NCBI GenBank assembly: GCA_019454205.1
Contig: CP075369.1
Location: 868,001-932,000, forward strand
DNA: 64,000 bases
Reading direction: 5' to 3'
Source: Xanthobacteraceae bacterium
Lineage (GTDB): Bacteria; Pseudomonadota; Alphaproteobacteria; Rhizobiales; Xanthobacteraceae
Shown here: positions 9,530 through 17,701 of the stretch, one piece after another
Layout: each line of letters opens with the position of its first letter
Position numbering within the stretch: position 1 is the first letter of the stretch
Translations under genes and position numbers: made by a program
The notes under the pieces: generated by a model
What the model was told of the DNA's origin: nothing
Database searches by the model: none
Seen by the model: only the letters and a program-made list of their open reading frames with translations

Positions 9530-11086
9530 ATGCGGAAGAAAAGAAAACGCGCGCGGAAAAGAAGCCCGCGCAACTTTCTGATTCTCGCGACGATTGCCGC
9601 CTTCGCGACGGGCATCATCCTCGCGGTTTTTTCCGTGCCCGAAGAATATGTCGTGCCGGTCGTGCCACGCACCAGCACGCGCGTCGAACAGCCGTTCAAG
9701 GAAGAAGCAAAGCTTCCCGATCCAGCGAAACCGGACGAAGTGCCCGCCGATCCCGAACCGAAAATGGACAGCGCAGACAAACCGCAGGAACCCGACGAGC
9801 CGCAGGTGCAGACCTTGCCGCCGCGCGAACTCGATCCGCAGACCATGCCGCGCAAGGGACCGGCGCAGAAACCGCGCGGCCTCGCACAGCGCAAGGGCAT
9901 CGTCATCCTGCAAATCGGAGACAGCCACACCGCGGCGGATTTCCTGACCGGCGAGCTGCGCCGCCTGTTGCAGGCGAAGTACGGCGACGGCGGCGCGGGC
10001 TACATGAGCGCGGGCCGTCCACATATCGGCGTGCGCTCGTCGGCATTCGTGATCAAGGCGTCGTCCGGCTGGACCTACGAGAGCCTGCAACGCACCAGCA
10101 ACGCCGCGAAGTTCTGGCTGTCCGGTTTCAACGCCAGCGCGGAGGAGGCGGGCGAGACGCTAACCTTCTCGTCGGAGCGGCCGTTCAACTTCGACCGCAT
10201 CGAGATTCAGGCCTTGCGCCAGCCGAAAGGCGGCACCATCGAAATCCGCCTCGACGGCGTATTGCAATCCGAAGTCTCGCTTTCCGGCGAGGCGATCGAG
10301 CCGGTCGTGATCCAGCTCATGCCGGAACGTGCCGCGACCGACCGCGTGCGGGAAATCACCATCACCACGAAAGGCGAGGGCAAGGTGAACCTCTCCAGCG
10401 TCGCGGTGCATAACCGGCAGTTCGGGCTTTCCTATAACAATGTCGGTTTTCCGGGTGCGACGGTCGATATCGTCAACAAGTTCGACGACGCGATTCTGGA
10501 CAACGAATTGAAACGGCTTGATCCACAGATCGTGGTGCTGGCCTTCGGCACCAACGAAGGCTTCAACGATGGCCTCGACCCGGCCGTGTATGAGCGCAGC
10601 TACGAGCGCGCGCTGAATAAAATTCGCCGCGCGCTTCCGGATGCGAAAATCGTGATCGTGGCCCCGCCCGATGCTGCGCGCGGGCCGAAGAAGGACCCTG
10701 AGAAGAACGCCAAAACCAACGGCGATACGAAGGATACCCCTGAGAAGAAAGCGGACGGCGAGAAGAAGCAGGCGCCCCCGGTGGCCGAGGCCAGCGAGAA
10801 GAACGGCTGCAACCAGTGGAAGACGCCGCCGCAGCTCAACAAGGTGCGCGAAATCCAGGAGATTATTGCCAAGCGTCATGGCCTCGTTTACTGGAACTGG
10901 GCCTCGATCATGCCGTCCGAATGTGCGGCGGATCGCTGGGCCAATGCCTCGCCGCCGCTACTCGCAAAGGACCGCGTCCACTTCACGCTCGAAGGTTATC
11001 GCCGTAGCGCCGTGCAGTTCCTGAAGGCGCTGGAGCCGCTGATCGAGCAAGTCCGCAAAGCCAACGATGTTGTTTCCAACCATTGA
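9530..11086 (+). CDS. membrane-anchored SGNH hydrolase with Pro/Glu-rich linker (3 of 3)
   Basis: 518 residues from ATG 9530. A basic N-terminus (MRKKRKRARKRS) precedes one membrane anchor (about 15-35), then a long Pro/Glu/Asp-rich linker (about 45-118) and an SGNH catalytic region starting at IGDSHTAADF (Ser at about 132). Block III is AFGTNEGF and block V DRVHFTLEGYRRSA. A Lys-rich low-complexity insert (about residues 386-420) interrupts the second half of the catalytic domain. The architecture recalls AlgJ/AlgX-like partners that place acyl groups on polysaccharides. The 3' end overlaps the MBOAT gene by 20 nt, indicating translational coupling. Confidence 0.85.
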   Translation: MRKKRKRARKRSPRNFLILATIAAFATGIILAVFSVPEEYVVPVVPRTSTRVEQPFKEEAKLPDPAKPDEVPADPEPKMDSADKPQEPDEPQVQTLPPRELDPQTMPRKGPAQKPRGLAQRKGIVILQIGDSHTAADFLTGELRRLLQAKYGDGGAGYMSAGRPHIGVRSSAFVIKASSGWTYESLQRTSNAAKFWLSGFNASAEEAGETLTFSSERPFNFDRIEIQALRQPKGGTIEIRLDGVLQSEVSLSGEAIEPVVIQLMPERAATDRVREITITTKGEGKVNLSSVAVHNRQFGLSYNNVGFPGATVDIVNKFDDAILDNELKRLDPQIVVLAFGTNEGFNDGLDPAVYERSYERALNKIRRALPDAKIVIVAPPDAARGPKKDPEKNAKTNGDTKDTPEKKADGEKKQAPPVAEASEKNGCNQWKTPPQLNKVREIQEIIAKRHGLVYWNWASIMPSECAADRWANASPPLLAKDRVHFTLEGYRRSAVQFLKALEPLIEQVRKANDVVSNH

Positions 11087-12476
11087 TTTTGCGGTTTTCT
11101 TCGCGGTCGTCTTCGCAGTCACCTGGCTTCTCAACCGGCATAACGATCCGAAGAAGTGGTTTCTCGTCGCCGCAAGCTACCTGTTCTACGCGGCATGGAA
11201 TCCGAATTATCTTTTCATCCTGTTCGGTTCGTCGCTCGGCAACTATTTGCTGGCGCTCTGGATGGGGCCGCTTCCCGACGGCAGGCGGCGCAAGGCGCTG
11301 CTGATCTTCGGCGTCATCGCCAACCTGACGCTGCTCGGCGTTTTCAAATATTACAATTTCTTCGTGGCCGAGACGGTCAACGCACTCGTGAAAATCGGCG
11401 TACAGGTGCAGCCGAGATTTCTGGAAATCGCGCTTCCCGTTGCGATCTCGTTCATCACCTTCCACGCGCTGTCCTACCTGATCGACGTATACCGGCGCGA
11501 ACTGAAGCCGACGAAATCGCTGGTCGATATTCTACTCTACATCAGCTTCTTTCCGCATCTCGTCGCCGGACCGATCGTGCGCGCAAAGGACTTTCTTTCG
11601 CAGACCGCGCGGGTTTCCGATCCGGAGAGCATCCGGCTTGGGTTCAGCGTCTTTCTGATCCTGAGCGGCCTGTTCAAGAAGGTCATCGTTGCGAATTACC
11701 TCTCGACCGATTTCGTCGATAACGCGTTCCAGAATCCGGCCGGGCAATCGAGCATCGATCTCTGGATCGCGATGTATGGCTATGCGCTGCAAATCTACTG
11801 CGACTTCAGCGCCTACACCGACATCGCCATCGGCATCGCCAATCTGCTCGGCTATCAGTTTCCGCAAAACTTCAACCAGCCATACCGTGCCTTGTCGTTG
11901 CAGGATTTCTGGAGGCGCTGGCACATCACGCTCTCAAGCTGGCTGCGCGATTATCTTTTCATTCCTCTCGGCGGAAGCCGTGGCACTAGCGCGCAAACCT
12001 ATGCGGCCATCATGGTTACGATGCTGCTCGGTGGGCTGTGGCATGGGGCAAGCTGGAACTTCGTGATCTGGGGCGCGCTGCATGGCGCGATGCTGGTGCT
12101 GGAGCGCATCCTTCACCTGACCGGGAAGGGATCGGAAACACGCCTTCCGCGCTGGCTTGCATGGCTGATCACGTTCCACTTCGTCTGCTTCACCTGGATA
12201 TTCTTCCGTTCGCAGACGTTCGGCGCTGCGCTCGATTATTTCTGCACGATGTTCTCGTTCGGCAGCTTCGCGGCGACGATCACGCCGCTGGTGGCGTTGA
12301 TGTTCGTGTTCGGCGCGCTGACGCAGATCGTCAGCCCCGTGTTCCGCGAACGGCTGGAGAACTGGTACGACCGCGCGCCGCTGCCGGTGAAAATCGTGGT
12401 GCCGGTGCTGGTAATTTACCTGATCGCCGTAGCCGCGCCCGATGGCGTGCCGCCGTTCATCTATTTCCAGTTCTAG
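11067..12476 (+). CDS. MBOAT family O-acyltransferase (AlgI/DltB-like)
   Basis: Polytopic membrane protein of 469 residues that moves acyl groups across the inner membrane to a periplasmic acceptor. The family signature is clear: FFPHLVAGPIVR, the QIYCDFSAYTDIAIG segment, FWRRWHITLSSWLRDY (His at about 286) and the catalytic His at about 326 in GGLWHGASWNF. Together with the three preceding SGNH proteins it forms a set analogous to alginate AlgI-AlgJ/X or PatA-PatB systems, suggesting O-acetylation of an exopolysaccharide, lipopolysaccharide or peptidoglycan. No glycosyltransferase is adjacent, so the acceptor cannot be named. Confidence 0.93.
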   Translation: MLFPTIDFAVFFAVVFAVTWLLNRHNDPKKWFLVAASYLFYAAWNPNYLFILFGSSLGNYLLALWMGPLPDGRRRKALLIFGVIANLTLLGVFKYYNFFVAETVNALVKIGVQVQPRFLEIALPVAISFITFHALSYLIDVYRRELKPTKSLVDILLYISFFPHLVAGPIVRAKDFLSQTARVSDPESIRLGFSVFLILSGLFKKVIVANYLSTDFVDNAFQNPAGQSSIDLWIAMYGYALQIYCDFSAYTDIAIGIANLLGYQFPQNFNQPYRALSLQDFWRRWHITLSSWLRDYLFIPLGGSRGTSAQTYAAIMVTMLLGGLWHGASWNFVIWGALHGAMLVLERILHLTGKGSETRLPRWLAWLITFHFVCFTWIFFRSQTFGAALDYFCTMFSFGSFAATITPLVALMFVFGALTQIVSPVFRERLENWYDRAPLPVKIVVPVLVIYLIAVAAPDGVPPFIYFQF

Positions 12477-12482
12477 GCGGCG

Positions 12483-12743
12483 CTACTTCTTGTCGAAGCT
12501 GCGCAGGAAGGTTTCGCGCAGCGATTCATAAGCCGCCGGGATTCCAAGAGCGCGCGAACCCGTTTCCACCGCTTCCGCAACCGGTACGGCGATGTCGCGT
12601 GCCCAGCCGGGCAGGGATTCGCGGGTGAAGTTGCTGACGCTTTGCGGGATCGCGAGCCACAGCAAGGCCAGCGTCGCATACAGGATGATGGCTACGGTGC
12701 GAAGCGGGCGGCGCGGTGGCGTCTGGGTGGCGTCGTTTTGCAT
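12483..12743 (-). CDS. small membrane protein of unknown function
   Basis: 86 residues from ATG 12743. A basic N-terminus (TPPRRPLR) is followed by one transmembrane helix (about 16-33, TVAIILYATLALLWLAIP) and a soluble tail ending in SFDKK. I do not recognise the family. The tail is probably periplasmic by the positive-inside rule. It converges on the MBOAT gene with a 6-bp gap and lies 98 bp from the divergent ThDP gene; context gives no firm function. Confidence 0.6.
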   Translation of the reverse strand: MQNDATQTPPRRPLRTVAIILYATLALLWLAIPQSVSNFTRESLPGWARDIAVPVAEAVETGSRALGIPAAYESLRETFLRSFDKK

Positions 12744-12841
12744 GATGAATCGAAGTGCCGGAAACGTGAAATGCCTAACCTTCGTAGCATATTGCGGACA
12801 AGCCTGCGCGTCTCCTAGGCTCGCGCGCCAGGGAGAACCAC

Positions 12842-14659
12842 ATGAAGTCCAGAAAGTCCGGCGACGTTTCGCGGCGGCAGGTATTGCAGGTATCGGCGGG
12901 GCTGGTCGCGGCCGCGAACGGCATCGGCGCAGCGACGCTGGCGGCCACGCCGGCGCAGGCGCAACCCGGTCCGCGGGCTGCAATGCAACTCACCGATTAT
13001 TTCCTGCGCCGTGTGAAAGCGCTGGGCGCCGATACGTTGTTCGGGGTGCCGGGCCGCACCTGCGATCCGGTATTCGAAGGTGCCGTGCATCACAAGGTGA
13101 ACGCGGTGCTGACGGCGACCGACCTTGAAGCGGGTTACGCGGCGGACGCCTATGCGAGAGTGCGCGAGAACGGCCTCGGCGTCGTTGCAGTCACCTACGG
13201 TGTCGGCACGCTCAGCCTCGTCAATGCGATTGCCGGTGCGAATGTCGAGCGCAGTCCGGTCGTGATCGTCAACGGCGGTCCCAGCGACTACGACCTCGGT
13301 ATCTTCAAGCAAGGGTTCATGTTTTCCCACTGCGGTGGCAAGGTGGACACTGATCTGAAGATTTTCAGCGAAGTTACGGCCTTTGCCGGCCGCGCTAACA
13401 ATGCTTCCGAGGCGGCCGATATTATCGACCGCGCGCTGACGACGGCGGTGCGCAAAAAGCGCCCGGTCTATATCGAGATCCCGCGCAACCTCTGGCGTGC
13501 GAACATCATGGCGCCGGTTACCCCGGCAGAAACGGCAATTTCACCTTCCGGCGCGGAAGGCGATGCTGCGCAGAAAATCCTCGCTTTCCTGCGCGGCGCG
13601 GAACGTCCCGCGGTGCTGCTCGGCGTTGAGGTGCAGCGCTATGGCGCCATCGAGCAAACCGCGGCGCTGATGAAGAAGCTGGGCATTCCTTATTCGACCA
13701 CCATGCTGGCGAAGTCAGTGATCGCGGAGAACACGCCCAATTTTGTCGGAGTCTATGACAGCCGCTATGCGCCGCCGAACGTGATGAATGTCGTCGAGAA
13801 GTCGGATCGTTTGCTGGCGCTAGGTTGCGTGTTCGGCGTGCAGCATCTCGCGTTGTTATCGTCGTTGCGCACGAAGGTCGCGCGTGTCTTCGACGGCGAG
13901 GTGAATGTACGGAACGACAACTTCAAGGGCGTTTCGTTCAAGGCCTTGGTGGAGGAGCTTAACCGCGCAAGCTGGACGCCGAATCCGGGCTGGTCCGCAT
14001 GGATCGGCCAGAACCGTCTCTCCGGCCTGTCGTTTGATCAGCGTCGTGCCGGAATGAAAAGCCCGCCTTCGCCGCCGTCGAACGAGACGGCAATGACCTA
14101 CGAAGAAGTCATGCGTTCGGTCAGCGATTTTCTGGACGACAGTTTCGTCACCATCACCGACACAAGCCTCAGCATGTATCCGGCCGCCGACATGGACATC
14201 AAAGGCGCGGGCGGCATGTTCTGCAATGCCGTCTGGCAGTCGATCGGCTATTCGGTGGCGGCGGCGGTAGGGGCCGGGGTTGCACAGGAGAATCGGCGGC
14301 CGCTGGTGATTTGCGGCGACGGCGGCTTTCAGATGACCGCGCAAAGCCTCTCCACGATGGCGCTTCGTAACATCCGCTCGGTCGTGATCGTCCTCGACAA
14401 CGGCTTCTATGGCATCGAGCAATTCCTGATCGACCGCTCGTATTTCAACAACCCGGCCTCGCGGCCGCCTTCCTACCTGTCGTTGCAGCCGTGGAAGTAT
14501 GCCGATCTCGCGCGCTCGTTCGGCATCAACGCGGTGTGGGAAGTGAATAGTGTCGATTCCTTCAAGGAAGCGTTGCGGGGCGCGAAGGCTGCGCAGGGAC
14601 CGGCCTTCATCGCGGTCAAGCTGAAGCGGAAAGACCTGCCGCCGGAGTTGCGCGCGTAG
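12842..14659 (+). CDS. Tat-exported thiamine-diphosphate-dependent enzyme (acetolactate synthase/2-oxoacid decarboxylase-like)
   Basis: 605 residues. The N-terminus has a twin-arginine signal (SRRQVLQVSAGL at 10-21, cleavage likely after AQA40). Then come the three ThDP-enzyme domains: PYR (about 47-220), a central domain, and PP with the cofactor motif GDG at 492-494 and Asn at 520 (VLDNGFYG). The overall pattern is that of the pyruvate/indolepyruvate decarboxylase and acetolactate synthase family. The position of the universally important ThDP-activating Glu is occupied by Asp94 (TATDLEAGYAADAYAR aligned to the usual NELNxxxxAxGYAR), and only one of the paired decarboxylase His residues is retained (SHCGG, about 163). 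Its end is 3 nt from a convergent Tat-exported flavoprotein. Substrate unknown. Confidence 0.85.
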   Translation: MKSRKSGDVSRRQVLQVSAGLVAAANGIGAATLAATPAQAQPGPRAAMQLTDYFLRRVKALGADTLFGVPGRTCDPVFEGAVHHKVNAVLTATDLEAGYAADAYARVRENGLGVVAVTYGVGTLSLVNAIAGANVERSPVVIVNGGPSDYDLGIFKQGFMFSHCGGKVDTDLKIFSEVTAFAGRANNASEAADIIDRALTTAVRKKRPVYIEIPRNLWRANIMAPVTPAETAISPSGAEGDAAQKILAFLRGAERPAVLLGVEVQRYGAIEQTAALMKKLGIPYSTTMLAKSVIAENTPNFVGVYDSRYAPPNVMNVVEKSDRLLALGCVFGVQHLALLSSLRTKVARVFDGEVNVRNDNFKGVSFKALVEELNRASWTPNPGWSAWIGQNRLSGLSFDQRRAGMKSPPSPPSNETAMTYEEVMRSVSDFLDDSFVTITDTSLSMYPAADMDIKGAGGMFCNAVWQSIGYSVAAAVGAGVAQENRRPLVICGDGGFQMTAQSLSTMALRNIRSVVIVLDNGFYGIEQFLIDRSYFNNPASRPPSYLSLQPWKYADLARSFGINAVWEVNSVDSFKEALRGAKAAQGPAFIAVKLKRKDLPPELRA

Positions 14660-14662
14660 CCG

Positions 14663-15949
14663 CTAGACGCCGCATTCCTGCGTGTTGCCCGCGAAGATGC
14701 GTTGCACGACATCGAGCATCCGGTTGCCGATGCGGGTTGTGCATCCCTCCTGCGGCGTTCCCGTGCAGGCGTTCTCATGCGCTTCGTAGGTGCCGCCGAC
14801 GATAAGATCGTCGTGCCGCCCGAAAACATAGGACGTCCGCGGGCCGCAGCCGCCGCTCCAGAAAAAGTCGAGATTCCATTCCGGCTTGTTGTCGAGGACG
14901 GCGAGATAGCCGCGGCGCGGATAGACTGCCTTGTCGCCGAACAGTGTGCCCGCGCCAAGTCCCGTACAGTTTATGATGATGTTCTCGCCGAGTTTCTCCA
15001 CCGGCTGCTGCGCGGAGAACTCGCGCTGCACCCGCACGACGCCTGCTTCGGATAAATCCATCTGCAGTTTCGGCAGCATGATTTTCGGGTTGAGCAGCCA
15101 GGTCTTGTATTCCCAGCCGCGCTTTTTGCGCTTCGCCAGTTCTTCGAAAGGAAGGATGCCGGATAGCGGTGCGGGTACTACATCGCGCGGCGTGCCGAGG
15201 TCGAACCCGTTCAGGCGGTGGTTGATGAGCGTATAGTTCGAGCGCTCTGCAACGCCGTAGTTTGCCATCAGTACGGGAGACAGCGAGAGACTTTTAATCC
15301 ACTCGTGGGAGGCGCGCATATATTGAAACAGGCGCGTCTTTTGCGCCGGGTCTTTCAGGAATTCTGAATAGATGCCGGACGGCTCGAACTGCCCACCCGC
15401 AACATAGGAAACGGTCTCGCTCGATTTCGTTTCCTTCGCGTACATCGAGATTTTCAGCATCGGCCATCGCGCGCGCAGGTCTGGACGAAGGTTCTTCACC
15501 AGTTCATGCGCGACGGTTAGTCCGATCACCCCGCAGCCGATGACGGCGATGGCGGGCTGGACATCCGGCTGGTTCCATTGCTCCAGAATTCTCTCGACAT
15601 GCTCGGTGCGAACGACCCTCGCGCAGCCCCAGCTCAACGTGATGCCGCCGCCGCCGTGCCCGTAGTTGTGAATGAGAAAGCGTTTGCCGCCCGATGCGGC
15701 AAAGAAATTCATGTCCTGCCCAAGCCGCACGCCACCGGTGCGGTGAGGGCGGTCGCCGAATACAAAGCGGGCGTCTTCGCGCAGTTTGCGGAAATCGGGA
15801 GTGGGGCGGATTTTTCCGCCCAGAATTTTATCGGTCTCCTGCGCGCTTGCGCGCTTAATGATTGCAGGCGCTGTGATCAGACCGAGCGAGGCAACGCTGC
15901 CGAGCAAAAATCTGCGGCGGTTCATTTTGAGATTAAAGCCGGCGGACAT
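14663..15949 (-). CDS. Tat-exported D-amino-acid-oxidase-like FAD oxidoreductase
   Basis: 428 residues from ATG 15949, chosen because GGAAGG lies about 10 nt upstream; ATG 15925 (MNRRRFLLG) is an alternative without a clear ribosome-binding site. The twin-arginine signal NRRRFLLGSVASLG sits near the N-terminus, with cleavage near RASAQ. The FAD/DAO fold shows GCGVIGLTVAHEL as the dinucleotide-binding loop, GHGGGGITLSWGCA as a displaced conserved D-amino-acid-oxidase segment, YVAGGQFEPSG, and INCTGLGAGTLFGD. Family enzymes oxidise D-amino acids to 2-oxoacids with peroxide formation. The typically C-terminal GHGGxG segment occurs early here (about residues 95-110), so the domain order is unusual. 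It converges on the exported ThDP enzyme. Confidence 0.8.
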   Translation of the reverse strand: MSAGFNLKMNRRRFLLGSVASLGLITAPAIIKRASAQETDKILGGKIRPTPDFRKLREDARFVFGDRPHRTGGVRLGQDMNFFAASGGKRFLIHNYGHGGGGITLSWGCARVVRTEHVERILEQWNQPDVQPAIAVIGCGVIGLTVAHELVKNLRPDLRARWPMLKISMYAKETKSSETVSYVAGGQFEPSGIYSEFLKDPAQKTRLFQYMRASHEWIKSLSLSPVLMANYGVAERSNYTLINHRLNGFDLGTPRDVVPAPLSGILPFEELAKRKKRGWEYKTWLLNPKIMLPKLQMDLSEAGVVRVQREFSAQQPVEKLGENIIINCTGLGAGTLFGDKAVYPRRGYLAVLDNKPEWNLDFFWSGGCGPRTSYVFGRHDDLIVGGTYEAHENACTGTPQEGCTTRIGNRMLDVVQRIFAGNTQECGV

Positions 15950-16089
15950 CGCTAAAACCTTCCCGTTCGCAGCATGTCGCGCGTCCACTCGCGCGCCAAG
16001 CCCGCGCGGATGGATCTACGGTCAAATCCCGGAGAGGAAGCTGGTTGCCGTTCCTGAACACTTATAGAACCATGTGCCTCGCCCCGGAA

Positions 16090-16122
16090 CCGGATTTCCG
16101 GCGCGTTCTCGAAGAAATCCGG
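16090..16122. repeat. inverted repeat at the left edge of the mobile element
   Basis: Perfect 9-bp arms, CCGGATTTC (16090-16098) and GAAATCCGG (16114-16122), with a 15-base loop, between the DAO-like gene's start and the XRE promoter. No T-tract follows. It could be a boundary structure of the element, an attachment-site arm or a factor-dependent terminator; nothing distinguishes these. Confidence 0.4.
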
Positions 16123-16172
16123 GACGCTCGCCTGGCGGCGTGAATATCCGTGGACCGCTGTTTAGTCTTTGG

Positions 16173-16201
16173 TTGACAGCGCTTGGCGAATCGAGTGTAA
16201 A
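16173..16201 (+). promoter_or_regulatory. promoter of the XRE/ImmA operon
   Basis: TTGACA (16173-16178), a 17-base spacer, then TGTAAA (16196-16201), 34 bases upstream of the XRE start codon. A perfect -35 match and acceptable -10 make this a strong sigma70-type promoter candidate. It overlaps the putative operator at 16195-16214, as expected for autorepression. Confidence 0.6.
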
Positions 16202-16214
16202 GTGACACCTAAAC
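16195..16214 (+). promoter_or_regulatory. candidate operator overlapping the XRE promoter
   Basis: GTGTAAAGTGACACCTAAAC contains the inverted repeat GTGT-aaagtg-ACAC and ends in CTAAAC; a GTTTAG half-site lies upstream at 16160-16165. On the opposite strand it reads GTTTAGGTGTCACTTTACAC, closely related to the palindrome in front of the recombinase at 30682-30699. Probably bound by the XRE protein encoded just downstream. Confidence 0.5.
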
Positions 16215-16234
16215 AGACGACGGAGCGCGAAACC

Positions 16235-16588
16235 ATGAAGGCCGGGAGGGAGAAATTCGGGGCGTTCATCCGCCGCGAGCGGGAGGCGAAGGAAATCGGG
16301 CTAAGGGAGATGGCGAAGAAGATCGGGGTGAGCCCGACCTATCTGTCGAAGGTGGAGCGGGACGAGTTCCCGCCGCCGGCGGAAGACAAGGTGAGGAAGA
16401 TCGCGGGGATCATCGGGCAGGACGCGGACGAGCTGCTGGCGCTGGCGGGCCGGGTCGCGTCCGAGTTGACCGACATCATTCGCGAGCGCCCTCGGGAAAT
16501 GGCCGATTTCCTGCGGGCGGCGAAGGGGCTGACGGCCGACGATATGGCCCGCCTTGCGCGGCAGGCGCAGAGGGCGAAGGAAAAATAG
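16235..16588 (+). CDS. XRE-family helix-turn-helix repressor of the element
   Basis: 117 residues from ATG 16235 (GGAG about 9 nt upstream). The HTH_3 domain occupies about residues 6-62, with the recognition region MAKKIGVSPTYLSKVERDE; a helical, Arg-rich tail follows (ADFLRAAKGLTADDMARL). Together with the adjacent metallopeptidase it has the arrangement of ImmR-ImmA or Cro/CI-protease pairs that hold integrative elements silent until DNA damage or another signal triggers cleavage. The family assignment is direct; the switch role is inference. Its own promoter overlaps a palindrome shared with the recombinase promoter. Confidence 0.88.
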   Translation: MKAGREKFGAFIRREREAKEIGLREMAKKIGVSPTYLSKVERDEFPPPAEDKVRKIAGIIGQDADELLALAGRVASELTDIIRERPREMADFLRAAKGLTADDMARLARQAQRAKEK

Positions 16589-16633
16589 GCGCGGCTGAAG
16601 CCCGTGCCCGATGCAGATGAGGATGAAACGCCG

Positions 16634-17410
16634 ATGACCCTTCGAGTTCCTTACATGCCCGACGACGCTATCGAACGCGATGCCGAAGACCTGCTCGCGC
16701 AGTACGCCCACGCGAGGGGCGTCGTGATAAAGGCGCCGATCCCGATCGAGGACATCGTCGAGAAGCACCTCAAGCTCCGTGTCGAGTTCGACGATCTGCA
16801 CCGGCTGCTTAACGTTCCGCGCAGCGGGCTCGGGCTCGACCCCGACCTCTTCGGCGCGATCTGGCTCGACACCGGCAGAATCGTCATCGACGAAAGCCTC
16901 GATCCAGAGGAGCGTCCTGCCATGGAGGGCCGTTACCGCTTCACCCTTGCGCACGAGGGCGGTGGACATTGGCGGTTGCATCGCGGTCTCGTCCGGTCCG
17001 ACCGCGATCAGGAGGCGCTGTTCGCCGACGTTCCGAAGCCGACCGTCGTCTGCCGCTCCAGTCAGGCCAAGGAGCGGGTGGAGTGGCAGGCGGATTTCTA
17101 TGCGTCTTGCCTGCTGATGCCGCGCCGCCTGGTGCACGCGGAATGGCAGGATCGCCTCGGCCGGACCACGCCGCTTCTGTTGTCAGACCTGCGCCCAAAC
17201 GAAAAAGTCATGTTGCGCGCGGGGACGTTGATTCACGAACAAGGGCGAGGCGAAATCGAGGCGGTGGACGACGCACTTTTCGAGAGCGTCGCGGAGCCAA
17301 TGGCACGCCGGTTCGGTGTCTCGCGCGCGGCCATGCGTATCCGGCTCGAAAAGCTCGGGCTGCTGCTTCGAGCCGAGCCGAAGCAACAATCGTTGAAGGG
17401 CGTGTTGTGA
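16634..17410 (+). CDS. ImmA/IrrE-like metallopeptidase (COG2856 type)
   Basis: 258 residues from ATG 16634; GTG 16604 would add ten residues and cannot be excluded. The N-terminal part (ARGVVIKAPIPIEDIVEKHLKL) and central zinc-peptidase region RYRFTLAHEGGGHWRLHRG match the ImmA/IrrE family, with a downstream WQADFYASCLLMPRRLV segment carrying the usual third-ligand region (E/ADxFA). The zinc motif reads HEGGGH, one residue longer than the canonical HExxH. Members cleave a partner XRE repressor to induce an element; the partner gene lies 45 bp upstream. The C-terminal region resembles the winged-helix-like end (ARRFGVSRAAMRIRLEKLGLL). Confidence 0.82.
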   Translation: MTLRVPYMPDDAIERDAEDLLAQYAHARGVVIKAPIPIEDIVEKHLKLRVEFDDLHRLLNVPRSGLGLDPDLFGAIWLDTGRIVIDESLDPEERPAMEGRYRFTLAHEGGGHWRLHRGLVRSDRDQEALFADVPKPTVVCRSSQAKERVEWQADFYASCLLMPRRLVHAEWQDRLGRTTPLLLSDLRPNEKVMLRAGTLIHEQGRGEIEAVDDALFESVAEPMARRFGVSRAAMRIRLEKLGLLLRAEPKQQSLKGVL

Positions 17411-17434
17411 ACCTTTTTTTGCGGAGATCGTCAA

Positions 17435-17701
17435 GTGTCAACTGAACAAGCGATCTGGCCGGACGAAGGACGGCACGCCGCGTTCGAAACCCGCGACTTC
17501 TATCTCGCCTGTTTCCTGCGCTGCGCCGGCTACGAGCTGCTCGACCTGCGGGCCGAGGGTCGGCGCAAGGTCTTCGTGTTTCAGGATCGGCCAAGCCGGC
17601 GCGACGACGTGATGGCGTTCTACGGCGACGCCGCCCGCGTTCGCCCGCAGGCATTCGCCGCTACCATCAAGGACATGAAAGGGCTGCTGCACAATGGCTG
17701 A
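17435..17701 (+). CDS. small protein resembling DUF5659
   Basis: 88 residues from ATG 17435. The pattern FETRDFYLACFLRCAGYELL, then FVFQDRP and a C-terminal helical stretch ending in DMKGLLHNG, resembles the DUF5659 family of small proteins found on mobile elements; no function is known. Its stop overlaps the next start by 8 nt (ATGGCTGA), implying coupled translation. It lies between the ImmA gene and the replication-type genes. Confidence 0.7.
   Translation: MSTEQAIWPDEGRHAAFETRDFYLACFLRCAGYELLDLRAEGRRKVFVFQDRPSRRDDVMAFYGDAARVRPQAFAATIKDMKGLLHNG

Noticed and set aside
15950..16172. Search for a tRNA-Gln 3'-end repeat marking the left attachment site
   Set aside because: No stretch matching TGGCTGGGGGACTAGG or longer was found; the left end remains undefined.
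16604..16633. GTG 16604 as start of the ImmA-like gene
   Set aside because: Possible, but the ten extra residues are unconserved-looking and ATG 16634 begins nearer the domain; not excluded.
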